Positions 13,368-22,676 of a stretch of 64,000 nucleotides of DNA are shown piece by piece (the first letter of the stretch is position 1; every line of letters starts with the position of its first letter). The notes under the pieces are model-generated. The model was not told the origin of the DNA and did not search any database. It worked only from the letters and a program-made list of their open reading frames with translations. Position numbers and translations under genes: made by a program. Location of the stretch: positions 1-64,000 of the forward strand of contig JALFLB010000060.1 in assembly GCA_022775045.1 (NCBI GenBank), read 5' to 3'. The stretch comes from Agathobacter sp. Its GTDB lineage: Bacteria; Bacillota; Clostridia; Lachnospirales; Lachnospiraceae.

Positions 13368-15173
13368 CTATTGCATCTGTTTTTCAAACTCGTTCAGATA
13401 CTCCTCAAACACTCCAAGCGCATCCTCGATTGGCTTCGGCGTGCTCATATCTACGCCTGCTGCTGCCAGCAGTTCAATCGGATCTTTCGAACATCCTCCA
13501 CTTAAGAAACTGCTGATGTAACGATCTACTGCCGGCTTCCTCTCCGTAAGAATTTTCCTGGAAAAAGCAGTTGCCGCCGAGTATCCGGTTGCATATTGAT
13601 ATACATAAAAGGCGGTATAAAAATGTGGAATCCGCATCCATTCGTAATCGATCTCCGGGTCTATTACCATATCCGGACCATAATAAAGCACATTCAGATC
13701 ATGATAGATTTGATTTATAGATTCCATCGTAAGAGATTCACCCTTTGCGACCTTATCATGCACAATCATTTCAAACTCCGCAAACATCGTCTGCCGGAAT
13801 AAAGTTGTACGAAACTCTTCCAAATAATGATTCACAATAAATCTGCGTTTCTTCACATCCGTCTCATTCTCGAGAAGATAATGATTTAACAACGCCTCAT
13901 TGCAGGTCGATGCCACTTCAGCCACAAAAATCAAATAGTCCGCGTAGGTCACCGACTGATTCTTATTCGAATAATAGGAGTGGATTGCATGCCCCATTTC
14001 ATGCGCGAGCGTAAACACTCCCTCGAGATCATCCTGATAATTTAAAAGAACATACGGATGTGTTCCGTAAGCCGCCCACGAATATGCACCGCTACGCTTA
14101 TTTTCATTCTCATAGACATCGATCCAACCATTTGAAAAGCCTTCTCTGAGAACAGATAAATACTCCTCCCCCATCGGTTCAAGCGCCTTTGCAACAATTT
14201 CCTTTGCCTCCTCGAAGGTATACTTCTGATCAATATCTCCAACCAACGGCACATACAAATCATACATATGCAAATGCTCGACTCCAAGAATCTTCTTGCG
14301 AAGTGCCATATAACGGTGCATCGCTGGAAGATGGTTATGAACCGCTGTAATCAGATTATCATATACACTCTCCGGAATATTGCCCTCACTCAAATGCATT
14401 GCACGTACACTTGGATACTTACGCATCTTTGCAAAAAAGTTTTCCTGCTTCAGATTGCTTACAAACATCCCAGCTACTGTATTCCCCCATTTCGCATACG
14501 TATTATAAACGCCCCGAAATACTTGTTTGCGCAGGCTGCGATCCTTACTTCTCATAAATTTTATAAAATTTCCATGGGTAATAGGGATTCGATTTCCTTC
14601 GACATCCGTGATGGAAGGAAATTTGATATCCGCATTATTGAACATGGAATAGATATTTCCCGGACCAATCGCAATATCCCCGACTTCCGCGAGAATATGT
14701 TCCTCAGCAACCGTAAGTGTATGCTCTTTTCTCCGGCTAATCAATTCGATCTTACGACGGTATTCTTCCAACTGTGGTTCTTCCGCAAAAAAGCGTTCCA
14801 GAGTCTCTTTCGGAATTGCCAGGATTTCCGGATCCGCAAAGCTTGTGGCTGCCGAAGCCGCAACCATGACCGAATCCGACTTAGACGCAAATCCCTGATA
14901 CTTCGCGTCTGCCGTATCCTGATGATAGCTTTCATTTGCATATACGCAAATCCTTGCCGTATAATATGCCAGTTCATCCTCCATCCTGCAGTATGTCAGA
15001 AGCTGATTCGGACTCTCCGCCAATGTCCCCTTAAGCCTGACAATCTGTTCGCTAATCTCATATACTTTTCCAACCTCACTCTCCCACAATTCATCTGACG
15101 CATACAGGTCTGTCAGTTTCCATTTGTATTCATCCGCAATTTCCTGACGTCTTCGTAATTTTCTGCCCTCCAT
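13368..15173 (-). CDS. pepF: Oligoendopeptidase F (M3 family)
   Basis: 601 residues, normal for PepF. The C-terminal half carries the zinc site LAHEMGHAIHSYY (about residue 390), with the distal Glu supplied by FVAEVASTCNEALLNHYL. The N-terminal part matches the helical PepF/M3 lobe. It degrades cytoplasmic oligopeptides of about 7-17 residues. It is the first gene after the carbamate kinase terminator and runs straight into luxS. Confidence 0.95.
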   Translation of the reverse strand: MEGRKLRRRQEIADEYKWKLTDLYASDELWESEVGKVYEISEQIVRLKGTLAESPNQLLTYCRMEDELAYYTARICVYANESYHQDTADAKYQGFASKSDSVMVAASAATSFADPEILAIPKETLERFFAEEPQLEEYRRKIELISRRKEHTLTVAEEHILAEVGDIAIGPGNIYSMFNNADIKFPSITDVEGNRIPITHGNFIKFMRSKDRSLRKQVFRGVYNTYAKWGNTVAGMFVSNLKQENFFAKMRKYPSVRAMHLSEGNIPESVYDNLITAVHNHLPAMHRYMALRKKILGVEHLHMYDLYVPLVGDIDQKYTFEEAKEIVAKALEPMGEEYLSVLREGFSNGWIDVYENENKRSGAYSWAAYGTHPYVLLNYQDDLEGVFTLAHEMGHAIHSYYSNKNQSVTYADYLIFVAEVASTCNEALLNHYLLENETDVKKRRFIVNHYLEEFRTTLFRQTMFAEFEMIVHDKVAKGESLTMESINQIYHDLNVLYYGPDMVIDPEIDYEWMRIPHFYTAFYVYQYATGYSAATAFSRKILTERKPAVDRYISSFLSGGCSKDPIELLAAAGVDMSTPKPIEDALGVFEEYLNEFEKQMQ

Positions 15174-15201
15174 GTTTCTTCCTCACTCTAAAAATAATAA
15201 G

Positions 15202-15246
15202 AACTGCCCAAAGCCATGTAAAGATACTGCACGACTCTGAGCAGTT
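15202..15246 (-). terminator. Intrinsic terminator after carbamate kinase
   Basis: 9-bp stem (AACTGCTCA pairing TGGGCAGTT with one G-T), long loop, followed on the minus strand by TCTTATTATTTTT. Confidence 0.7.
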
Positions 15247-15257
15247 ACAAAATCTGC

Positions 15258-16190
15258 CTATTTCTTGATCAGAGTTCCCATACCTCCGGTAAGCTCCGAT
15301 GCGTCTTTATTCAACTTTGTAATTAAAACTGAACGAATGGCAGACTCTCCGATAAAATCAATAGCTGCTTCAATCTTCGGAGCCATCGTTCCCTCTTCAA
15401 ACTCCCCAGCTTCCAGATACTTTTTCGCATCATCGAGCGATAAAGTATCCAGCCGAATCTCATCATCCTTGCCATAATTCAGACAAACCTTATCCACACT
15501 GGTAAGAATAACCAGCATATCTGCGTTCAGCTTTTCCGCAAGCTTACCAGCCGCCAGATCCTTCTCAATAACCGCACTGGCTCCCTGCAGCTTGTTATTC
15601 TGTGCAAGAACCGGGATTCCACCGCCGCCGCAGGCAATTACCACCTGATCTGCATCTGACAATGCTGCAATTGCATCAATCTCAACAATATCCATTGGCT
15701 TTGGAGCTGCAACAATTCTTCGAAAACCGCCTTCTACTGCAACAACATGATTGCCCTTCTTTTCTTCCTCATCAGCCTCTTCTTTATTCATCACGCGACC
15801 AATTACTTTCGTCGGATGGTAAAACGCCTCATCATAAGGATCCACAACCACCTGTGTCAAAATAGTGGAAACCGTCTTATAAATACCACGGTTCAAAAGC
15901 TCCGTGCGAATTGCATTCTGCAGGTCATACCCAATATATCCCTGACTCATCGCGGAACATACTGATGTCGGTGTCGCCGTATACTCCGGGTACAGACGGC
16001 AAAACTCATTCATAGCAGTATGAATCATTCCCACCTGTGGTCCATTGCTGTGCGTAATTACCACCTGATAATCTTCCCTGATAAAATCAGCAACTGCCTT
16101 TGCAGTACGCGCCGCTGCCTTCTGCTGCTCCGGCAGTGTACTTCCAAGCGCCTCATGTCCCAGTGCAATTACAATTCTTTTTTTCTTCAT
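15258..16190 (-). CDS. arcC: Carbamate kinase
   Basis: 310 residues of the amino-acid kinase fold. Signatures: RIVIALGHEALG near the start, THSNGPQVG, a substrate region CSAMSQGYIGYDLQNAI and VIACGGGGIPV. It makes ATP from carbamoyl phosphate, usually the last step of arginine deiminase or purine/allantoin breakdown. Start is ATG 16190, just after GGAGGAGGC. No arcA or arcB lies within the window, so its carbamoyl-phosphate source is elsewhere. Asn replaces the more usual Gly in the early ALGGNA motif (here ALGHEA). Confidence 0.93.
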   Translation of the reverse strand: MKKKRIVIALGHEALGSTLPEQQKAAARTAKAVADFIREDYQVVITHSNGPQVGMIHTAMNEFCRLYPEYTATPTSVCSAMSQGYIGYDLQNAIRTELLNRGIYKTVSTILTQVVVDPYDEAFYHPTKVIGRVMNKEEADEEEKKGNHVVAVEGGFRRIVAAPKPMDIVEIDAIAALSDADQVVIACGGGGIPVLAQNNKLQGASAVIEKDLAAGKLAEKLNADMLVILTSVDKVCLNYGKDDEIRLDTLSLDDAKKYLEAGEFEEGTMAPKIEAAIDFIGESAIRSVLITKLNKDASELTGGMGTLIKK

Positions 16191-16230
16191 ATTGCCTCCT
16201 CCTGTCTTGTCACATCCTTTTGAACCATTT

Positions 16231-16623
16231 TCAGCCCTCAAGAAATAATTTCCGTGACACAAAATTATATGTCGTAACTAACATCGTAGATAAAATCTTT
16301 GCCACTGCATAGAACATCTGAAAAAATTCCACAGCAATCCACATAATCATCTGATTGAACGCCAGTCCCACCAGACTAAGAGCTATAAAAATAGTCATCT
16401 CCTGAACCTTGCTAAGTTCATCTTTGCCCTTGAATACAAATCTCATACTCAATATGTAGTTCACTATAACGGATACGACAAAGGATACTGCGCTTGCCTG
16501 AAAATATCCCAGCACTCCGGATTCCGTCAACAAGATCATAAGTCCATAATCAATGCAAAAGCAAAGTGTCCCGACTAATCCGAATTTACAAAACTGCAAA
16601 AACAGTTTCTTCACTCTTTTCAT
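16231..16623 (-). CDS. GtrA-family membrane protein
   Basis: 130 residues with four predicted helices (about 13-33, 39-60, 74-94, 100-122) and the family start FCKFGLVGTLCFCIDYGLM. GtrA proteins are thought to flip polyprenyl-linked sugars or modify surface glycans. It lies between htrA and arcC with its own ribosome site (CAGGAG). No cognate glycosyltransferase is adjacent, so its substrate is unknown. Confidence 0.85.
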   Translation of the reverse strand: MKRVKKLFLQFCKFGLVGTLCFCIDYGLMILLTESGVLGYFQASAVSFVVSVIVNYILSMRFVFKGKDELSKVQEMTIFIALSLVGLAFNQMIMWIAVEFFQMFYAVAKILSTMLVTTYNFVSRKLFLEG

Positions 16624-16641
16624 CTTTGACTCCTGCGAAAA

Positions 16642-16668
16642 ATAGATTGTCCTATTCGGACAATCTAT
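16642..16668 (-). terminator. Intrinsic terminator of htrA
   Basis: Perfect 11-bp stem (ATAGATTGTCC / GGACAATCTAT), 5-base loop, followed on the minus strand by TTTTTC. Confidence 0.9.
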
Positions 16669-16699
16669 TATATCGCATTTTGTCTTATTTGTCTATTTT

Positions 16700-18058
16700 C
16701 TATTCATTCACATTTGCTTCGGACATTGCGCCCAGCTTTACCTTAACCGTCTTCTCTTCATATCCATCGCCAAGTCGTTCAAAAGTAATTTCTACTTTCT
16801 GTCCCGATTTATAATAAGTCATCAACTGCTTGAGCTCACTCATTGATGTTACAGACTGTCCGTCAAATGCTGTAATAATATCGCCCTGACGAAGTCCTGC
16901 ATTCTGAGCCGGAGAATTCTCTACAACCTTGTAAATATAGATTCCCTGTGGCATATTATATGCACTAGCCACATCCGCCGACAGATCCTGTCCCTGAATT
17001 CCAAGGTATGCACTCTGTGACTCGTCAACCTTTTCTCTCTCTATCAGCTGCTCCACAATCGGCATTGCATCGGACATTGGAATCGCATATCCAAATCCCT
17101 CGACACTGGTATCAGAATACTTTGCGGAATTAATGCCAATCACTTCACCCTGTGCATTTAAAAGTGCACCACCGCTGTTCCCCGGATTAATGGCGGCATC
17201 CGTCTGAATCATATTATTATTTACAAGCGTCTCGCCTGTCTGCTCATCCTGTACCGTAACACTGCGTCCCAATGCACTGACAATACCATTGGTAACAGAC
17301 TGACCATATCCGAGCGCATTGCCGATTGCAATGACACCCTGACCAACTTCAAGACTTTCTGAATCTCCAACTGTTGCGATTTTGATGTTCTCCAGGGTGT
17401 CCTTCTTAATACTTGAAAGTTCAACCTTAACTACTGCAAGATCATCCGCTGCATCCGTGCCCTTCACTTCACAGCTTACCGTCTCATTATCTGCAAACTG
17501 TACCGTAAGTGAATCCGCATCTTTAACCACATGATTGTTTGTTACAATGTAGAGGTACTTGTCGTCCTGCTTAATAATAATACCAGATCCACAGCTCTCA
17601 CTCTCTTGCTGCTGTATTCCCCAGAATGTCTGATAAGAAATCGTACCTGTATTTGTAATTGCAACAATACTCGGCATCGCTTCTTTCGCAATTGCAGATA
17701 CATCCGATAAATCTTTCGCATTTCCGGTATTGGTCTGCTTTACGGAAGCTGTCTCATTGTCTGCCTTTTCCTCCTGTGCACTACTCTCGCTCGTAATTCC
17801 CAAAGCCTTTGTTCCTGCATAACTTACTCCAGAAAATACGCCTCCTGCCACAAGTCCGAATACCACAGCAATCGCAGCACATTTGCCGAGTGTTACACCG
17901 AATCCGGATTTCCTGTTCTTCGGCTTTTTGAACTGCTGTGGCTGCCCCGGCTGTTGATACGGGTTATATCCATAACCATTCGTATTTGCGGCATTGTAAG
18001 GGTTGTATCCCTGATTCTGTTGATTCATATTATTGTTATTGTAATAATTATTATCCAT
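16700..18058 (-). CDS. htrA: HtrA/DegP-type serine protease with PDZ domain
   Basis: 452 residues. The cytoplasmic N-terminus is Asn/Gln/Tyr-rich (residues 1-40) and followed by a single membrane helix (about 58-80). An extracytoplasmic trypsin-like domain has the triad His176 (TNNHVV), Asp206 (DDLAVV) and Ser295 (GNSGGAL). One PDZ domain lies at about 350-440. It degrades or refolds damaged proteins outside the membrane under envelope stress. The low-complexity, asparagine-rich head is unusual. Monocistronic, with a strong terminator. Confidence 0.95.
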   Translation of the reverse strand: MDNNYYNNNNMNQQNQGYNPYNAANTNGYGYNPYQQPGQPQQFKKPKNRKSGFGVTLGKCAAIAVVFGLVAGGVFSGVSYAGTKALGITSESSAQEEKADNETASVKQTNTGNAKDLSDVSAIAKEAMPSIVAITNTGTISYQTFWGIQQQESESCGSGIIIKQDDKYLYIVTNNHVVKDADSLTVQFADNETVSCEVKGTDAADDLAVVKVELSSIKKDTLENIKIATVGDSESLEVGQGVIAIGNALGYGQSVTNGIVSALGRSVTVQDEQTGETLVNNNMIQTDAAINPGNSGGALLNAQGEVIGINSAKYSDTSVEGFGYAIPMSDAMPIVEQLIEREKVDESQSAYLGIQGQDLSADVASAYNMPQGIYIYKVVENSPAQNAGLRQGDIITAFDGQSVTSMSELKQLMTYYKSGQKVEITFERLGDGYEEKTVKVKLGAMSEANVNE

Positions 18059-18147
18059 GATAAAGAACTCCTTTCCTTCTTTCTAAGGAGCATTCTAACC
18101 GTATTCTGTGTTCAAATTGTGACTAACATTTGTAAAAATTGTTATTT

Positions 18148-19983
18148 TTACTCTACCGTCACTGATTTTGCAAGATTTCTCGGCTTATCAACATCCAATC
18201 CTTTTCCTACCGAAACATAGTAGGCAAAAAGCTGCAATGGAATAATCGCCAGAGAATTGGTAAAATATGCATTGGTCTTTGGAATGTAAATCACACTGTC
18301 CGCAGTTTTCTCGATATCAAGATTATCATCGTTGGTAACCGCAAGCACATAAGCTCCTCGTGTCTTGACCTCAACAATATTGCTGATTGTCTTCTTGTAA
18401 AGTTCCTCCTGTGTAACAACTGCTGTAACCAGAGTCCCGTCCTCAATCAGAGAGATGGTACCATGCTTTAACTCTCCCGCAGCATAAGCCTCCGAATGAA
18501 TGTAAGAGATTTCTTTTAATTTTAAAGATCCCTCCAGTGAAATGGCATAATCGATTCCTCGACCGATGAAAAATACATCCTTAGCCGCCACATAACGATT
18601 GGCAAATTTCTGAATCCTTTCCTTGTTTCCAAGCAAAATCTCAATCTGATTCGGCAGCATCTCAATCTCATGCAGATATTCCTTCAGTTGCTCATCTGTA
18701 ATCTGTCCACGTACCTGTGCAAATTTCAAAGCCAGCAGATATTGAGCCACAAGCTGACAGCTATATGCTTTTGTCGTTGCAACTGCAATCTCCGGTCCTG
18801 CCCAGGTATACATAACCTTGTCAGCCTCTCTCGCAATTGAGCTTCCAACTACATTGACAATCCCAAGTGTTTTGACTCCTTTCTCCTTTGCCAGCCGAAG
18901 TGCTGCAAGTGAATCAGCAGTCTCACCGGACTGACTGATAATGATTACCAACGCTCCCTCCTCAAAAATCGGATTGCGATAACGGAATTCCGATGCAAGA
19001 TCCACCTCAACCGGTATCCGCGCAAGTCCCTCAAAAATATATTTGTTTGTGACACCTGTGTGATAAGCAGAACCACAGGCTACAATATGAATTTTCTTAA
19101 TAGACCGGATTTCCTCATCCGTCATCCCAAGTTCTTCAATAATAATCTTACCATCCTTAATCCTCGGACTGATGGTATCGCGAACTGCCTTTGGCTGCTC
19201 ATAAATCTCTTTGAGCATGAAATGCTCATAACCATTTTTCTCAGCAGCATTAATATCCCAGTCAATGTGTTTGGACTGCTTTTGAATCGGCTCTCCATCC
19301 ACATTGAAAAACTCAATTGTGTCCTCCGTCAGGCGAGCTATCTCCTCATTTTCAATAAAATACACATCTCTGGTATATTTAAGGACAGCCGGAACATCGG
19401 ATGCAATAAGATTTCCCTCTTTTGCCTTACCAACAATAAGTGGACTGTCTTTACGGACAGAATACACCACATCCGGATAGTCTGCAAAAATAATACCTAA
19501 AGCATATGATCCTTCAACACGATGAATAACTTTGACAACTGCAGTAAGTGGATCCTTATCATACTTCTTATAATAATAATCCAGAAGATGTGCAACCACT
19601 TCCGTGTCCGTATCTGAAACAAATTGATACCCTCTTTCGATCAGAAGATTTTTCAGTTTCAGATAATTTTCAATAATTCCATTGTGCACCACCGCAATTG
19701 TTTTACTCTCATTAAAATGCGGATGTGCATTTGTCTCTGTTGGCTCTCCGTGCGTTGCCCAGCGGGTATGTCCAATTCCAATATGCCCCGGCATATTCTC
19801 CCCGTCATGGGTCAGTTCGCTCAATACCTTGAGCCTTCCTGTTGACTTATTGATTACAATTTTTTCCCCGTCATAAACTGCCATTCCCGCAGAATCATAC
19901 CCACGATACTCCAGCTTTGACAAGCCGTCCAGCAAAATCGGAGCCGCCTGCTCCTTTCCCACATATCCAACAATTCCACACAT
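18148..19983 (-). CDS. glmS: Glutamine--fructose-6-phosphate aminotransferase
   Basis: 611 residues, full length. The N-terminal glutaminase begins MCGIVGYVG with nucleophile Cys2 after Met removal and has the RWATHG loop. Two SIS isomerase domains follow (ACGSAYHTG, SQSGETADSLAAL), and the C-terminus ends DKPRNLAKSVTVE, as is standard. It commits fructose-6-P to amino sugars. Only 31 bases separate it from the upstream pyrophosphorylase gene, so there is no room for a glmS ribozyme; control must be at the operon promoter or protein level. Confidence 0.97.
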   Translation of the reverse strand: MCGIVGYVGKEQAAPILLDGLSKLEYRGYDSAGMAVYDGEKIVINKSTGRLKVLSELTHDGENMPGHIGIGHTRWATHGEPTETNAHPHFNESKTIAVVHNGIIENYLKLKNLLIERGYQFVSDTDTEVVAHLLDYYYKKYDKDPLTAVVKVIHRVEGSYALGIIFADYPDVVYSVRKDSPLIVGKAKEGNLIASDVPAVLKYTRDVYFIENEEIARLTEDTIEFFNVDGEPIQKQSKHIDWDINAAEKNGYEHFMLKEIYEQPKAVRDTISPRIKDGKIIIEELGMTDEEIRSIKKIHIVACGSAYHTGVTNKYIFEGLARIPVEVDLASEFRYRNPIFEEGALVIIISQSGETADSLAALRLAKEKGVKTLGIVNVVGSSIAREADKVMYTWAGPEIAVATTKAYSCQLVAQYLLALKFAQVRGQITDEQLKEYLHEIEMLPNQIEILLGNKERIQKFANRYVAAKDVFFIGRGIDYAISLEGSLKLKEISYIHSEAYAAGELKHGTISLIEDGTLVTAVVTQEELYKKTISNIVEVKTRGAYVLAVTNDDNLDIEKTADSVIYIPKTNAYFTNSLAIIPLQLFAYYVSVGKGLDVDKPRNLAKSVTVE

Positions 19984-20014
19984 TTTCTTTTTATTCCTTT
20001 CCCTTATTGCTCAA

Positions 20015-21223
20015 TCAAACCATTACTCCATTGATCTTAAGTAGTTCTCTTGCCGATTCTACAGAATCCGTCCCTACCGCATTTTTAATCGGTGCAAATT
20101 CTTTTTCCCGCTCCACTTCAAATGGCAGACAGTTATCCATCATATAAATCATATCAAGAATCAGTGTTTCAAACTTATATGCATTTGGCTCGGATGGCTT
20201 CTGCAGGCATCCTGCTTCATCCAGATACGGAACCTTTTTTTCCACAATATGCACCGGAAGCTTTTTGACCGCGATTTTTCTCAGCTGCTCCACACGAAAC
20301 AGATAATTTAAAATCACACCAAACCCATAGAGCAGTGTCCCCTTATCATCCGTTGCCTCCGCCATCTCCGATGTCAGTTCATAATACTCAACTATTGACG
20401 GCTTCCCGTCCTCTAAGCACATTGCCCCCACTTTCTCATAAGGGGAAATCTTGCGGACTACTTTCGCGCCGCTGGCACAGCCGGAAAGAATGGTTGCGCC
20501 GATAAATATGGGATCCGCAATTCTTTGCAACACATTGTCAACTGCAAAAACATTCAGCCATTCAATCCCCTTTTCATCCAAATCCTCCCCCAGTCCTGCA
20601 CGCAACATCGACTGAAACCAGCCTCCATTACCGTTCGGTGACATTGCAAGGGAATCCTGCGATTCCATGAGAATATTCCCTTCAAAATCCACAGCAGGAA
20701 CCATCTCCTGCACGAAGAAACGAATATAATCCTCATTATATCCAAAATAATGATGTTCTGCAAAAAAATCTCTTGTCTGCTTGTCATTTTTCTCGCTTGT
20801 CATAATGTAAAGGGGAATCCACACACCAGCCTCGTCCTTCACCTGCATGAGATTTTCAATCAGCTGCTCGAAGATATAGAGATTCTTCGTGATTCCGATA
20901 TTATACATTCCCTTCGCCTTATCAAAGCCAAGTCTGGTACCCTGTCCCCCTGCCAAAAGAATTGCACCAACCTTTCCTGCACGCAATGCCTCAATCCCGA
21001 CAGTTCGAAATTCCTCTCTTCGATTTTCAATTTCAGAAAGTTCTGTAGCCCGAAGCGGTTCAAACATCCCCCGTTTCTGTCTTCCCCCATGCATATAATC
21101 CGGATAGGACCAGTCCATCTGCAAAAGTTGCTGCTCCAATCTCGAAGGAATTTCTTTTCCGACAAACTTTCCCAGATATCTCTGATTCGTCTGTCTTATC
21201 TTTTGTTCTACTTGTGCATTCAC
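20015..21223 (-). CDS. UDPGP-family UDP-sugar pyrophosphorylase (UAP-like)
   Basis: 402 residues of the eukaryotic-type UDPGP family, related to UDP-GlcNAc pyrophosphorylase AGX1 and not to GlmU. Signatures: the nucleotide-binding loop AGGQGTRLG (91-99) with a following Lys, QDSLAMSPNGNGG, and a late KFETLILDMI. It uses UTP and a sugar-1-phosphate. Pairing with glmS suggests GlcNAc-1-P, although glucose-1-P is possible. The start codon is GTG (21223), eight bases after GGAGGAG. Confidence 0.85.
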   Translation of the reverse strand: MNAQVEQKIRQTNQRYLGKFVGKEIPSRLEQQLLQMDWSYPDYMHGGRQKRGMFEPLRATELSEIENRREEFRTVGIEALRAGKVGAILLAGGQGTRLGFDKAKGMYNIGITKNLYIFEQLIENLMQVKDEAGVWIPLYIMTSEKNDKQTRDFFAEHHYFGYNEDYIRFFVQEMVPAVDFEGNILMESQDSLAMSPNGNGGWFQSMLRAGLGEDLDEKGIEWLNVFAVDNVLQRIADPIFIGATILSGCASGAKVVRKISPYEKVGAMCLEDGKPSIVEYYELTSEMAEATDDKGTLLYGFGVILNYLFRVEQLRKIAVKKLPVHIVEKKVPYLDEAGCLQKPSEPNAYKFETLILDMIYMMDNCLPFEVEREKEFAPIKNAVGTDSVESARELLKINGVMV

Positions 21224-21272
21224 TCAGATACTCCTCCATACACTTTATGGTAATCCTTGATTTATAACAGCA

Positions 21273-21298
21273 GTAGACCAATCAAATGATTGGCCTAC
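21273..21298. terminator. Hairpin between LCP gene and pyrophosphorylase gene
   Basis: 11-bp stem with one mismatch (GTAGACCAATC / GATTGGCCTAC). T-rich sequence follows only on the plus side, so minus-strand termination would be weak. Confidence 0.5.
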
Positions 21299-21310
21299 TT
21301 ATCTTTTCTG

Positions 21311-22459
21311 TTAATTTTCCTCTGTACTCTTCTTAAGTCCATCCGTACCGACGGCCCCGGCTGTCTCATTATAATCCGATGTATTAATTAATGCCGACTC
21401 CGTTGTAATTCCCGTACTGTTAACAATCGTATCGCTGATGGTCTGTACCGTCTGAGACGGAACATAGTTCCTATCATCAAACATATATTCATGCAGTTCC
21501 TTCACATTCGTTGCAAGATCTGCCGGAATAACTGTATCATTTGTCACTGGCAGACTCTTTGTTGTGAGTTCAAACGGGAATCCGGTTGTACTGGCAATCT
21601 TATATGACTTCACATCCTTAGCCAGCGAAATAATCTGACTCAGAGAAAGTGTCGTGGATATATCATCCACCACCGAATTACAAATATTGGTCAGCGTTGC
21701 AAGATCCGCCTTCTTTGCCTTCTCCAAAATTGCCTGAAGGACAATACGCTGACGGGATGCACGCTTAAAATCATCTCCCGCGAGCTTACGGATACGTGCA
21801 TATGTGGTTGCCTGGGTTCCATCCAGATGCACCATACCATACTGTGTCACATCCGGCGTCACAAGGCCTGTTGCCTTATCAACTTCCCACTTATACTTGT
21901 TGATCTGCTGCATCTCTCCCTGCGTAATTTCCAGATCCAGCCCACCCAGATCATCAATCACCTCAACCATAGCCGCCCAGTCAACACAGACATAATCCTG
22001 AATATCCAAATCAAGATTCGAATTGAGCATCTGCACTGCCTGCTTTGCACCACCGTTGGCATAAGCTGCGTTTGCCTTGCGGTACTTACCATTTCCAATG
22101 CTCAGATACGTATCACGATAAACAGAAATCAGCTTTACATCTTTTGTTTTATTATTAATACTTGCAATCATGATCACATCGGAATTACCGCTGTCATAAT
22201 TGTTACTGCTTCGGTTATCCAGTCCAAACAGTGCAATATTTGTATACCCTTCCAGGGAATTCAAGGTATTTGCATCCAAATCTTCATTGATTCCCGCCTC
22301 TGACTCATCCATATTCTGAAAGTCAATCCGATTCACCATCCCGACGAAATATGCTGCAAGAAGCAACACTGCAAGAAGCAGAATCTCGAAAATAAACATG
22401 ATCAGCTTTCTGCTTTTCTTTTTCTTTCTTCGCTTTTTTCTTTTTCTATAATCTGCCAT
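21311..22459 (-). CDS. LytR-CpsA-Psr (LCP) family ligase
   Basis: 382 residues. A very basic cytoplasmic head (KRKKRRKKKKSRK) precedes one membrane helix (about 22-45) and an extracellular LCP domain. That domain has the substrate Asp/Arg signatures GLDNRSSNN, SDVIMIASIN, ISVYRDTYL and YARIRKLAGDDFKRASRQR. LCP enzymes move teichoic-acid-like or other polymers from undecaprenyl carrier to peptidoglycan. The start is the ATG at 22459; an in-frame upstream ATG lies in the previous gene. This fits the surface-polymer locus at 31-51 kb. Confidence 0.92.
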   Translation of the reverse strand: MADYRKRKKRRKKKKSRKLIMFIFEILLLAVLLLAAYFVGMVNRIDFQNMDESEAGINEDLDANTLNSLEGYTNIALFGLDNRSSNNYDSGNSDVIMIASINNKTKDVKLISVYRDTYLSIGNGKYRKANAAYANGGAKQAVQMLNSNLDLDIQDYVCVDWAAMVEVIDDLGGLDLEITQGEMQQINKYKWEVDKATGLVTPDVTQYGMVHLDGTQATTYARIRKLAGDDFKRASRQRIVLQAILEKAKKADLATLTNICNSVVDDISTTLSLSQIISLAKDVKSYKIASTTGFPFELTTKSLPVTNDTVIPADLATNVKELHEYMFDDRNYVPSQTVQTISDTIVNSTGITTESALINTSDYNETAGAVGTDGLKKSTEEN

Positions 22460-22463
22460 AAAT

Positions 22464-22664
22464 CTAACCCTTTTTCCTATTATGTATATACAACCATGCA
22501 TCTGCGTAGCTGACACGCTCCTCCTCTGACATGGCTGTATACTTTTCCAGATCTAAATTGGTCAGACGCATCTGCTTATTCCCACACTGATGACATTCCA
22601 CGTTCTTACGTCTGGATACCATCCGAATCCAGCCACACTGTGGACAAATGTATATTTTCATCAT
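22464..22664 (-). CDS. Small zinc-ribbon protein
   Basis: 66 residues with two knuckles, CPQC and CHQC (about residues 7-10 and 24-27), resembling a rubredoxin-like or RNA polymerase subunit M-like ribbon, followed by a helical tail (MSEEERVSYADAWLYI). Tightly packed between pgm (12-base gap) and the LCP gene (4-base gap), so co-transcribed. Function unknown. Confidence 0.75.
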   Translation of the reverse strand: MMKIYICPQCGWIRMVSRRKNVECHQCGNKQMRLTNLDLEKYTAMSEEERVSYADAWLYIHNRKKG

Positions 22665-22676
22665 AATTCTTACCGC

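Noticed and set aside
14268-15098. 276-aa plus-strand ORF opposite pepF
   Set aside because: Antisense shadow of a well-conserved peptidase gene; no ribosome site and low-complexity, Cys/Ile/Arg-rich translation.
19984-20014. glmS ribozyme upstream of glmS
   Set aside because: Only 31 bases are available, too short for the ribozyme.
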